Assembly (NCBI GenBank): GCA_050699955.1 | Contig: JBOHGD010000007.1 | Span: 51,900-115,899 of the forward strand | Direction of reading: 5' to 3' | Length of the DNA stretch: 64,000 nucleotides | Source: GCA-003244245 sp050699955 | Lineage (GTDB): Bacteria; Actinomycetota; Actinomycetes; Mycobacteriales; Pseudonocardiaceae | Shown: positions 41,925 through 50,168 of the stretch, in pieces | Numbering within the stretch: position 1 is the stretch's first letter | Layout: every line of letters begins with the position of its first letter | Notes under the pieces: model-generated | Databases searched by the model: none | Told to the model about the DNA's origin: nothing | Seen by the model: only the letters and a program-made list of their open reading frames with translations | Made by a program: the position numbers and the translations under genes

Positions 41925-43117
41925 CCCGGTGCTCCGGACGCGGCAGGCTCACCGGCCGGGGTTGTCGTGGGCGGGCCGCCGTCATCCCGCGCCCGCTTGG
42001 TCCTGGCCAGCAAGGCGGGCGCGAGCCTGCCTGCCGGTCGCTCGACCGTGCGGTACAGGATCTCGACCATCACGAAGGTGCACCCGACCGCGAGTAGCCC
42101 GGCCGGCCAGCGGGTCCACGACTGGGTGGCGGCCAGTACCGGGAAGGCGACGATCTGGTGCAGCAGGTAGGTCGAGTAGCTGCGCGAGGCGAACCAGGTG
42201 ACGACCCGGTTGGGCCGGATCAGGTCCCCGGCCAGCAGGGCCAACAGCACGATCAGCAGTGCCACGAACAGCGTGAGCGGATACGAGTGACCCGTGCGTC
42301 GGTAGCCCAGCGCGTCGCCCCAGAGGAACACGATCCAGCAACCGAGTCCGAGTCCGGCACCCGCCCACAGCGGGAGGCCGCGGGTCCACATCGCCCAGAG
42401 CACCTGGCCCAGCACCACCGCGGTGCCGAACGCTCCGATGGTCGCCACCGTCGAGATGGGCAGTCCGTGGAGGTTGCGGACCATGGCGAGCACGCCCGCG
42501 CACACCGCGATCTCGATGCCGATCACGAGCCAGGGCGTTCGCCGGTACACCGGGATCAGCGCGCACACCATCGCGTAGATCGCCACCTGGATGACCAGTG
42601 TCCAGGCGACCGCGACCAGCGCGGCGTGCCCGGGTACGAAGAAGTTGGCCAGCACGGAGCTCAGCAGAAAGTCCTGCAGGCCGACTGCTGCATGGCCGCC
42701 CGGGATCCGGTAGCCGCCGGTGGCTACCAGCACCCAGGCCAGCAGTGCGGCGACGGTCAGCGCCGGGAAGACGCGGATGACCCGCCTGATCGCGAACTCG
42801 GCGGCGGTCTCGCGCATCGCGACCATGCTGATCACGAAGCCGCTGATCAGGAACAACAGCGCGACCCCGAGGAAGGAGAAGTCCTGGCTGAGGTGCATGG
42901 GTGTGACCACCCACCGGTTCACCAGGGCCGTGACGGACGTGGGCCCCCCGTGCGCGCGAAACCACCAGGAGAGATCCACGTAGAACACGATCAGTGAGGC
43001 GATCGCCCGGAGCAGATCCAGGCTGTACAGCCGGCCGGTGCCGGTCGGGACGCGGCCGGGCCCCAGCCGGTCCCGCTCCGGGGGCTGCGACCGGACCTGC
43101 CCGGCGGGCTCCGGCAA
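41921..43117 (-). CDS. Acyltransferase-3 family protein lacking the catalytic His
   Basis: The 398-residue protein has the usual acyltransferase-3 fold with about ten membrane segments (FLGVALLFLISGFVISMVAM, ASRSYSTYLLHQIVAFPVLA). In the R-X10-H motif, R37 is kept but position 48 is Asp (RAIASLIVFYVDLSWWF). Its two relatives in this window keep the His. So it may be inactive or have another role, such as binding partner or flippase-like acyl carrier. It starts four bases after the giant glycosyltransferase stop. Confidence 0.85.
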   Translation of the reverse strand: MPEPAGQVRSQPPERDRLGPGRVPTGTGRLYSLDLLRAIASLIVFYVDLSWWFRAHGGPTSVTALVNRWVVTPMHLSQDFSFLGVALLFLISGFVISMVAMRETAAEFAIRRVIRVFPALTVAALLAWVLVATGGYRIPGGHAAVGLQDFLLSSVLANFFVPGHAALVAVAWTLVIQVAIYAMVCALIPVYRRTPWLVIGIEIAVCAGVLAMVRNLHGLPISTVATIGAFGTAVVLGQVLWAMWTRGLPLWAGAGLGLGCWIVFLWGDALGYRRTGHSYPLTLFVALLIVLLALLAGDLIRPNRVVTWFASRSYSTYLLHQIVAFPVLAATQSWTRWPAGLLAVGCTFVMVEILYRTVERPAGRLAPALLARTKRARDDGGPPTTTPAGEPAASGAPG

Positions 43118-43121
43118 CGCC

Positions 43122-46100
43122 TCAGCCCCCGCTGCCGACGCCGACCGGCCGCAACCGCAGGGTGATGAAGTCCCCCGGCGAGGACTCCGCGAGCCGGACC
43201 AGTTCGGCGCGCTGCCACTGCCGCTCCCGGTTGGTGCCCGCCAGGACGGGCTCGATCAGGTAGCCCCACTGCTGATAACCGGCGAGCACCTGCTCCGGGT
43301 CGTCGCCGACATCCCGGATTCCGTCTGGCCAGAACTCGCAGAGCACGGTCGGGCGGTCCCGGCGCAGCACGTCTGCCATCCCGGCCAGCGCCCGGTGATC
43401 CCGGCCCTGGACATCGACCTTGACCACATCGACCCGTCGGTCGGCGAGCACGGCGAGATCGTTCAGCCGGACCCCACGCACCTCCGCCCGGCCATCGGGG
43501 TGCACCCGGGTGTCACCGCTGTTGCCGTCGGAGGGCATGCGCAGCGACAGCGCGGCGTCGACATCCCACGCCGCATCGGGAACCACGGTCAGCGCGGCGG
43601 CGACGCGCGCCCCCACGTTGCTGCGGACGTTGCGGGTGAGCAGCTCGCGGACCCGGGCCCAGGGCTCCACGGCGATCACCGCACCGTCCGCCCCGACCCG
43701 CCGCAGGGCGCGGACGGTGTAGTAGCCGACATGCGCGCCGATATCCACGAAGGTCGAACCCGGGGCGAGCAACTCGTCGATGATCGCGGCCTCGTTCTGC
43801 TCCCAGGTGCCGTAGGTCCGCAGCCACGGCAGCACCACGGTGTCGTCGGCAGGCAGCCGCAGTACCCCGACGTCGGTGAGTACGGCCTCGCTGTCGTCCT
43901 CGGACTCGACGTCCAGCAGGTCCCGATCCAGCAGATCATGGTGTCGCAGCACCGCCAGGCCCGTCGTATCGAGCCTCCGGCGCAGCTCGTCGGCGCCCAG
44001 GTCGCGCTGTGCGAGCAGGGTCGTCATCTTCTCGTCGAGCTCGTCACAGCGGCGTGCGGCCAGCTCACCGGCCTGCTCCCGATGCCTGCGCTCGGTGCTG
44101 GTGGCCCGATCGAGCTCCGCCTGCAGCCGGTCCAGCCGGGACGACATCTCCTCGTCGCTGCGCACCAGGGCCTGCTGCACGCCGTCCATCAAGGTGCCGA
44201 GCACCGTCCGCTGATGCTGGTCGTAGTGGTTGAGGGCGCGCAACACGGCCCTTCGCAGCGCTGGTGCCAGCGGGATCCGGCTTGGTGCGCCTGCGTCGGC
44301 CTGCCACCGCAGCGCTTCGCGGGCCGCTTCCAGCGGCGCCTGTGGGCCGCCGGCGCCGGGTGCGACCCGGCTCGGCTGCCACCGGTGGAAGGCGGCGGTG
44401 AGCCGCTCGGTGACCCAGCCCGCGGCGGCTGCCTGGCTCCGGGTCGCCGCGACGTGCGCCCGGCCCGCGGCGCCGCGGCGGGCCGCTTCCCGCGGGTCCG
44501 CGGTCACGGCGCGCATCGCGTCGGCCGCGACGTCGAGATCCGGGTCTGCCCAGTGTGCGTCGGCCGGGTACGGGAAGTGGCCCGATCCGACGTCGACCAG
44601 GGACACCGGCACCGGCCAGCCCGCGGACGGCGGGAGTATCTCGCTGCTGCCGGAGTAGTCGGTGGCGATGACCGGCAGCCCGTGGGACATCGCCTCGGCG
44701 ATGGTGAGACCGAAGCCCTCCGACCGATGCAGGGAGACGTAGCAGTCCGCGGTGGTGAACAGTTTGGCGACCTCGTCGCTGGACAGGCAGCGTTCGAGGA
44801 GCTCGATGCGTGGATCGGCTGCGGCTGCGGCACGCAGCCGCTCACGATCGCCGGGATGGCGGTCGCCGTTGATCGACTTGACCACCAGCTCGACGTCCTC
44901 GTCGTTCGGGAACGCCCGCTGGAACGCAGTGATCAGCCCGAGTGGGTTCTTGCGCTCGAAGACGCTGTTGTGGTCGAAGGCGAACAGGAACCGGGTCGGC
45001 CCGCCGGTACGCGACGGCGGCTCGGGAGAACCGGGCTGCTCGCGGACCGGCACCGGGAAGGTGTGCACCGGGACCGGGGAGTGCTGCGCGATCGCGTGAC
45101 GGCAGAACTCGCTGATCGTCCAGACCTCGTCCACCCGGGAGAACGCGTCGCGCATCGCGGGCGGGAAGTCGTCGAGCTCCCAGGACCACACGCCGATCAC
45201 GTACCGGCCGCCTGCCAGGTCCGGGTACGCGTCGAGGGTACTGATCGTCATATCGGCGTTGACGCACAGCAGCGTCACCGGGTACCGGGGCGGGCCCTGC
45301 ACCACGGTGGGCGGCAGTGCGTGTTCGGTGCGGTTGACCACGGTGGCGTCCTCGACCACCGCCGTCACCGGCAGGCCGCTCGCCACCACGGCCTCGTGCA
45401 CCAGCCTGCCCAGCTCCCCGACACCGAGCTCCGCGGTGAGATAGCCGAGCAGGTTGGCGCCGAGGTCGGCACTGATCGGCACCTTGTCGCGATAGTCCTC
45501 GCGCGGGACGGCCGCCGGAGGCAGACACCCTTCCCGGACCCCGGACTCCGCGCACCACCGGCGAAAGGCCCCGGCGTGAACACCGAGGGGATGCGGGAAG
45601 GCCTGCTGCAGGTCGGGTCGCGACGACCACACCATCATCGCCCAGCGGTTCGAGCCCGCTCGGCGTTGCGCGGCGTCGGCCGGGCCGGTGGCCCAGGTGA
45701 GGAATGCGCCGGGATCGTCGGAGAACGGGCTCGGTGGTGGTGCGACGCCGTCGCGTTCGGACTGCAACCACGCCGTCCGGTAGGCCCTCCGTAGCGGGGC
45801 GGGCAGCGGGGTGCCGTCGGAGAGGGTGCTGAAGCGGTAGGGCACGGAGTCGAGGGTCTCGGCGTACCCCTCGGCGATCAGCCGTTCCCGATAGCCACCG
45901 CACAGCCGGGCCAGCGCGGGGTGCTCGGACAGCAGCACGCGGGGCCGGTCGGCGAAGTGGGTGGACAGCAGCCACGGTTTTTCCGGGCGGTAGCCGCTGA
46001 AGTGGAAGAAGCACAGCCGGTGACCGCCCGCCGTCATCGCGGCGTCGGCTCCGATCTCCAGCGGGCGCTGATAGACGTTCCAGTAGGCGACGTTCCACCC

Positions 46101-46742
46101 GGGATCTTCGACGACCACGTGCGGGTAGAGCGCGGGGACGTTGTCCACCCACCGCTGGTCGGTGAAGAGCTGCTCGGCGGGCGCGGAGATCGCGTCGGTG
46201 CGTAGCCGTTCCTGCCAGAAGGCGAGGAACGGCTCGGCGGCGATCGAGACCGCGATGAAGCCGAGGTTGAACACTCCGGCGGCCATGATGTCGGCCTCGG
46301 TGGGGCGGAGCCCGTCACGGGGCATCGGCGCCAGCACGTGCGGGGTGAGCACGATCCCGTGCTTGACGGTCTGCTCGGCCAGATCGAGCAGCGGCGCGTA
46401 CACCTCGATGTCGGGGTCGAGGTAGAGCGCGGCGTCCGCGTACTGCAGCGCCCACCGCAGCAGCCACGGTTTCAGCGCGGTGCTCAGCTCGGTCACCGTG
46501 TAGGCGGCGGCCATCCTGGTGAACTCGTCCGGGTCGAGGTCCAACGCGGCCGGGGTCAGATACTCCTCATGGTGGCCTGCGACATCACCGGGCTCCGCCC
46601 CGACCGCGTCGACGACCAGCACCGCGAGCCGTGCCCGCGGATGATGCCGCAGGTAGGAGGAGGCCAGGACCCGCGCCGCGGGTAGGTAGTTGCGCGCGAC
46701 GATCGTGCAGGCGATCAGCGAAGGAGCCCCGGCATCACCCAT
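43122..46742 (-). CDS. Giant glycosyltransferase / glycosyltransferase / FkbM methyltransferase
   Basis: The 1,206-residue protein has several parts in order. An N-terminal GT-A-like transferase has a metal-binding DPD at 109-111 (YLDPDIEVYAP) and YFHFSGY-like FFHFSGYRPEKPW. A GT4-type transferase spans about 430-760 with FDHNSVFERKN and EGFGLTIAEAMSHGLPVIAT near 674. A Glu/Arg-rich coiled-coil covers about 870-945. An FkbM SAM methyltransferase occupies about 965-1190 (FVDIGAHVGYYT near 999, VVKVDVQGRDH). It would extend and O-methylate a surface glycan in one chain. It overlaps the preceding gene by eight bases. Confidence 0.88.
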   Translation of the reverse strand: MGDAGAPSLIACTIVARNYLPAARVLASSYLRHHPRARLAVLVVDAVGAEPGDVAGHHEEYLTPAALDLDPDEFTRMAAAYTVTELSTALKPWLLRWALQYADAALYLDPDIEVYAPLLDLAEQTVKHGIVLTPHVLAPMPRDGLRPTEADIMAAGVFNLGFIAVSIAAEPFLAFWQERLRTDAISAPAEQLFTDQRWVDNVPALYPHVVVEDPGWNVAYWNVYQRPLEIGADAAMTAGGHRLCFFHFSGYRPEKPWLLSTHFADRPRVLLSEHPALARLCGGYRERLIAEGYAETLDSVPYRFSTLSDGTPLPAPLRRAYRTAWLQSERDGVAPPPSPFSDDPGAFLTWATGPADAAQRRAGSNRWAMMVWSSRPDLQQAFPHPLGVHAGAFRRWCAESGVREGCLPPAAVPREDYRDKVPISADLGANLLGYLTAELGVGELGRLVHEAVVASGLPVTAVVEDATVVNRTEHALPPTVVQGPPRYPVTLLCVNADMTISTLDAYPDLAGGRYVIGVWSWELDDFPPAMRDAFSRVDEVWTISEFCRHAIAQHSPVPVHTFPVPVREQPGSPEPPSRTGGPTRFLFAFDHNSVFERKNPLGLITAFQRAFPNDEDVELVVKSINGDRHPGDRERLRAAAAADPRIELLERCLSSDEVAKLFTTADCYVSLHRSEGFGLTIAEAMSHGLPVIATDYSGSSEILPPSAGWPVPVSLVDVGSGHFPYPADAHWADPDLDVAADAMRAVTADPREAARRGAAGRAHVAATRSQAAAAGWVTERLTAAFHRWQPSRVAPGAGGPQAPLEAAREALRWQADAGAPSRIPLAPALRRAVLRALNHYDQHQRTVLGTLMDGVQQALVRSDEEMSSRLDRLQAELDRATSTERRHREQAGELAARRCDELDEKMTTLLAQRDLGADELRRRLDTTGLAVLRHHDLLDRDLLDVESEDDSEAVLTDVGVLRLPADDTVVLPWLRTYGTWEQNEAAIIDELLAPGSTFVDIGAHVGYYTVRALRRVGADGAVIAVEPWARVRELLTRNVRSNVGARVAAALTVVPDAAWDVDAALSLRMPSDGNSGDTRVHPDGRAEVRGVRLNDLAVLADRRVDVVKVDVQGRDHRALAGMADVLRRDRPTVLCEFWPDGIRDVGDDPEQVLAGYQQWGYLIEPVLAGTNRERQWQRAELVRLAESSPGDFITLRLRPVGVGSGG

Positions 46743-47967
46743 CGGCAGGCAGCTTCTTCAGTTGCGCGTCGAGAATCTGGCGGAACAGGGTCCCGACCTC
46801 GATGGTGTCCTTGCCGGATGCCTCCACCCGGACGACGTAGTCGCCGGACGCGTAGTGCGCGCGCTGAAGCACGGGGAACTGGCCCGTCCCGGTGGTGGTG
46901 CCGGCCGCGAGAACGCCGTCCGGCACCCCGGAGATCTTCGTGAGATCGAACGTCGACTGCAGCTCGGCCAGCCCATCGCGCGCGGCGGCCGGGTCGTGCT
47001 CCTGGACCACCACGACGACCAGCTTGTTTCCGTTGTCCGTGGAGAGCGCGAGTGCCGCGTGGCTCGGTCCGGCGGCGGCCAGCGTCCCGAGCTCGTCCTT
47101 GGTGAAGGTGTCGGCCTGGGCGAGCTGCCCGAACTCCTGCAGCATCGAGGTGTTCAGCTGCCGGCCGGGAAGTTTCGTGATGGGTAGCCCTTGCGGCGGA
47201 GCCGTCGAGGGTGGCTGCGAGGTGGCCGCGGGTGGCTGTCGCGCCGCGGGGGGTTGCTGCGTCGCAATGGTGCCTGCCGCGGTGTTCGAGTTGCTCGGGC
47301 GGAACAGGAAGAACGCGCCGATCCCGATACCCAGCAGGACCACGACCGTCACGACGATCGCGACGATCCGCATGGTCCCGGGATCCTTCTTCTCCGGTTC
47401 GAAGTGCTCCGGACCCTGCATCATCCAGCCGGCGTCCGGTTCCTGGATGGGGGGCAGGTCGGAGGACATCCACGGCGGCGCGGACTCCTGCTGGGTCCAC
47501 TCGGGTCGGCTGGGAGGGCCGGGGTACTGCTGTTGCGGGTAGCTGGGCTGACCGTACGGCGGCGGTAGCGGCGGCCCGGCCTGGACCACCTGGGTGCGTT
47601 CGGAGTCCTCATAAGACGGGCCCGGTGGCGGCTGGTCAGGAGTGCGGATTACCTGGGTTCGTTCGGCGGGCTCGGGATCTCCGCCGCTGATCGGCTCGAT
47701 GACCTGGGTGGTCTCATTGGGGGGCGTGCTCTCCCACCGGAAGGCGGGCGGAAACGGGCTGTTCTGAGCACCGGTCGGCTGGTTGACCGGGCGGTTCTGG
47801 CTGGGGCCGGTCCGGTCGGTGGGCACGCTGTCCTGGTCTCCGGCGTTGCCCTGGTTGCCCCCGCCCTGCTCGGTCACCTCGGCACGACGCCGCTGGTGCT
47901 CGTCGGCGGAAAGCCGGCCCGCAGCCAGTTCCTCGTCCAGCTGCCGTACTTGGTCCTGCCAGGACAC
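46735..47967 (-). CDS. Membrane protein with Pro-rich cytoplasmic part and repeated TQV(I/V) motifs
   Basis: The 410-residue protein starts with an SHOCT-like helix pair (WQDQVRQLDEELAAGRLSAD), then a long Pro/Gln-rich disordered stretch with three copies of E-(R/T)-T-Q-V-(I/V): ETTQVI, ERTQVI and ERTQVV. One membrane segment follows (IVAIVVTVVVLLGIGIGAFF) and an outside domain of about 180 residues. Thr followed at +3 by Ile/Val is the preferred form for FHA binding after Ser/Thr-kinase phosphorylation. GTG start after GGGGG. It heads the glycan operon and may regulate it; this is inference. Confidence 0.75.
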   Translation of the reverse strand: MSWQDQVRQLDEELAAGRLSADEHQRRRAEVTEQGGGNQGNAGDQDSVPTDRTGPSQNRPVNQPTGAQNSPFPPAFRWESTPPNETTQVIEPISGGDPEPAERTQVIRTPDQPPPGPSYEDSERTQVVQAGPPLPPPYGQPSYPQQQYPGPPSRPEWTQQESAPPWMSSDLPPIQEPDAGWMMQGPEHFEPEKKDPGTMRIVAIVVTVVVLLGIGIGAFFLFRPSNSNTAAGTIATQQPPAARQPPAATSQPPSTAPPQGLPITKLPGRQLNTSMLQEFGQLAQADTFTKDELGTLAAAGPSHAALALSTDNGNKLVVVVVQEHDPAAARDGLAELQSTFDLTKISGVPDGVLAAGTTTGTGQFPVLQRAHYASGDYVVRVEASGKDTIEVGTLFRQILDAQLKKLPADG

Positions 47968-48118
47968 TCTGGCACCCCCTTCCTGATCCCGTCCGAGACG
48001 GCGACTCTGATACCCGTCCGAGACGGCGACATTGTGCACCGGCGGGCATCGTGAGCGGACAGCGCGTACAGGCTCGTGACCTCTGAGTGAGGATGGTTTG
48101 CCAGCGTAGCCTGACCGT

Positions 48119-48802
48119 ATGGCTCTGTTCGGACGTGATAAGACCCGCATGGTGACTGCCGAGGACGCTCTGCCCGGGCGATCAACCCCGATGTCGGTCG
48201 CCGAGCGGCACACCGTGAGCGGCCACCGCATCGTGGCCCCGTTCCCAGCGGGCCTGCGCACCGCCGTGTTCGGCATGGGCTGCTTCTGGGGTGCTGAGCG
48301 GATCTTCTGGCAGCTGCCCGGCGTCTATTCCACGGCGGTCGGTTACGCGGGCGGCCATACCCCGAACCCCACCTACGAGGAGGTGTGCTCCGGGCGGACC
48401 GGACACGCCGAAGTGGTGCTGGTCGTCTTCGACCCGGCCCAGATGTCCTACCTCGACCTGCTGCGCGTCTTCTGGGAGGGCCACGACCCGACGCAGGGGA
48501 TGCGACAGGGCAACGACGTGGGTACCCAGTATCGCTCAGCGATCTACGTCACCGACGCCGAGCAGGCCGCCGAGGCCGAGGCGAGCCGGAAGGGCTATCA
48601 GGAGGCGCTCACCGCCGCCGGACGCGGGCAGATCGGCACTGAGCTCGCTCCGCTGCATGAGTTCTACTACGCCGAGGACTACCACCAGCAGTACCTCTCC
48701 GATGCCAAGAACCCGAACGGCTACTGCGGCATCGGCGGCACCGGTGTTTGCATGAGTGACCCGTCGGACACTCCGCCGGTTGGCCAGCATTCCGGCCAGT
48801 GA
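48119..48802 (+). CDS. msrA: Peptide methionine-S-sulfoxide reductase
   Basis: The 227-residue enzyme repairs methionine S-sulfoxide. Catalytic Cys in FGMGCFWGAE (about 54), then GYAGGHTPNPTYEEVCSGRT, GHAEVVLVVFDP, and the C-terminal resolving Cys area NPNGYCGIGGTGVC. ATG start at 48119 gives the N-terminal extension MALFGRDKTRMV common in actinobacteria. A 29-base piece of its 3' end is repeated 300 bases downstream. Confidence 0.95.
   Translation: MALFGRDKTRMVTAEDALPGRSTPMSVAERHTVSGHRIVAPFPAGLRTAVFGMGCFWGAERIFWQLPGVYSTAVGYAGGHTPNPTYEEVCSGRTGHAEVVLVVFDPAQMSYLDLLRVFWEGHDPTQGMRQGNDVGTQYRSAIYVTDAEQAAEAEASRKGYQEALTAAGRGQIGTELAPLHEFYYAEDYHQQYLSDAKNPNGYCGIGGTGVCMSDPSDTPPVGQHSGQ
48738..48767 (+). 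repeat. Repeat copy 1, within msrA 3' end
   Basis: The bases coding TGVCMSDPS recur at 49048-49076 with about two mismatches. This is the parent copy inside an intact gene. Confidence 0.7.
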
Positions 48803-49047
48803 GGTGCTGACCGAGTACAGCATCGACTGAGCGGGGAAGTTCAGCCCGGACACTCACCCACCCGGCGTCCGTGCTCTCCGGGGGTTCCCACCCCGAACGA
48901 TGCGGCTGCGTGTCGGTCACCACGGCGTGATCCATGTGGTGGAAGGCACCCTGGTCAATCGTCATCCTCGTACGGGCCACCCACCGCCGTGACGTGTACC
49001 GAAATCTCTCACGTCGACGCAGCCGGACCATCCGGCACCTCGCTGGC

Positions 49048-49076
49048 CACCGGTGTTTGCATGGGTGACCCTTCGG
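49048..49076 (+). repeat. Repeat copy 2, duplicated msrA 3' fragment
   Basis: CACCGGTGTTTGCATGGGTG and the next nine bases match the end of msrA nearly perfectly. No gene continues from it, so it is a duplication scar that marks a rearrangement. Confidence 0.7.
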
Positions 49077-49352
49077 GGCAGGCGGCGGTTATGCAGCAAC
49101 GTGGCGGTCAGCCGTAACCTGAGCACGACCCGTGAGTACAGGGCAGTGCAGCCCCGCCCTTGCTGGTCAGGAGATAGCGGCGTACAGGCTGACCAGCGTC
49201 GGCATGGCCATCAGCACCGTCCCACTGCCGACCAAGAACAGACCCGCCCCGAGACCCCGAGGAACCGCCCACCCCAGGCGACACTCGTGTCAACGGGCTG
49301 CCCCAACCCACAATCCACCCCTCAAAAGGCCATCAAGAGAACACGAAGATCA

Positions 49353-49371
49353 ACGAGGAGTCGCTCCTCGT
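49353..49371. terminator. Small hairpin ahead of the exported-protein genes
   Basis: ACGAGGAG-TCG-CTCCTCGT folds with an 8-bp stem and 3-base loop. No gene ends nearby, so it may be a terminator of a lost gene or a leader hairpin. Confidence 0.4.
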
Positions 49372-49604
49372 GGGATCGGGTCTTAGTGGCTTGCGAGTGG
49401 TGCTGGCAGATATCGATGACGGAGAGAGACGGCTGCGAGTACAGTCACTCACATGTAAGCGGACTTCCCTTCTGGCGCCGCGAGCGGTGGGAACAGCGCT
49501 GCGGATCATCTTCACGTGCGCTCACACGCTCTAACCTTCGCGATCTTCCGGACCCAGGCCGACAGCCTCCGGATCTTTCTTTTTCCTAGACGAAAGAAGG
49601 GATT

Positions 49605-50153
49605 ATGTCGACTCCGCAGCAGCCGGGCGTTCCCACCCCTCCGGTGCCCCCATCAGCCACTCCTGCTGCTACTCCGTCAACACCGCAGGGCCAGACGCAG
49701 AAGACGTCGATTCCCCGCAAGATCTGGAAAGTCACAGACCATCCGGTGGTTGCCGGGATCATCCTGCTCGTCGCTGGCTCTGTCTGGGGCCTTATTACTC
49801 TCAGTGGCGGTGGATCCTCGTCGACTCCGCAGAACCCTGCTCCGTTTGGGGGAGTTCAGGGGTTCACGGCGAAGGTCGCTTGGACCGACGACGCGTGTGG
49901 AGGCGGTTCGTGCTCCACGACGCTCTACGCCTACAAGAGCCCGAACTCGCATGTGCGCGACGGCCAGTACCCGCTTGGGGAATCGCTCACGGTCGTCTGC
50001 GAGACGCCGCATGGCCGACCAATCCAGGTCGGTCCCAGCTACGGCGGCCCCGACCCGGCCTCAACGGTCTGGTACCGGCTCGACATCGGCGCCTGGGTTC
50101 CCGCTGTCTACGTGCGCGTCGACAAGCCAGCAAGCATCCCCACCTGCTCCTGA
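49605..50153 (+). CDS. Membrane-anchored protein with SH3-like outer domain
   Basis: The 182-residue protein has a Pro/Thr-rich cytoplasmic start, one membrane segment (VAGIILLVAGSVWGLITLSG), and an outer domain with ESLTVVCETPHGRPIQ, then TVWYRLDIGAWVPAVYVRVD and a final Cys. This Leu-Thr-x-x-Cys ... Trp-Tyr-x-hydrophobic pattern looks like a bacterial SH3 domain (wall or peptide binding). ATG after AAGAAGGG. It is 15 bases before a lipoprotein with the same type of domain. Confidence 0.65.
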   Translation: MSTPQQPGVPTPPVPPSATPAATPSTPQGQTQKTSIPRKIWKVTDHPVVAGIILLVAGSVWGLITLSGGGSSSTPQNPAPFGGVQGFTAKVAWTDDACGGGSCSTTLYAYKSPNSHVRDGQYPLGESLTVVCETPHGRPIQVGPSYGGPDPASTVWYRLDIGAWVPAVYVRVDKPASIPTCS

Positions 50154-50168
50154 CCTAGCGAGAGAATC

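Larger units (their letters stand above)
48803..49604. other. 800-base region without a supported gene
   Basis: No frame shows convincing coding bias or a ribosome site. It contains the duplicated msrA 3' fragment (49048-49076) and a hairpin at 49353-49371. Base composition drops in GC toward the exported SH3-like genes, which suggests an insertion boundary. Confidence 0.5.

Noticed and set aside
43038..45794. A 918-residue plus-strand open frame
   Set aside because: Antisense of the giant glycosyltransferase; no recognisable motif and skewed composition.
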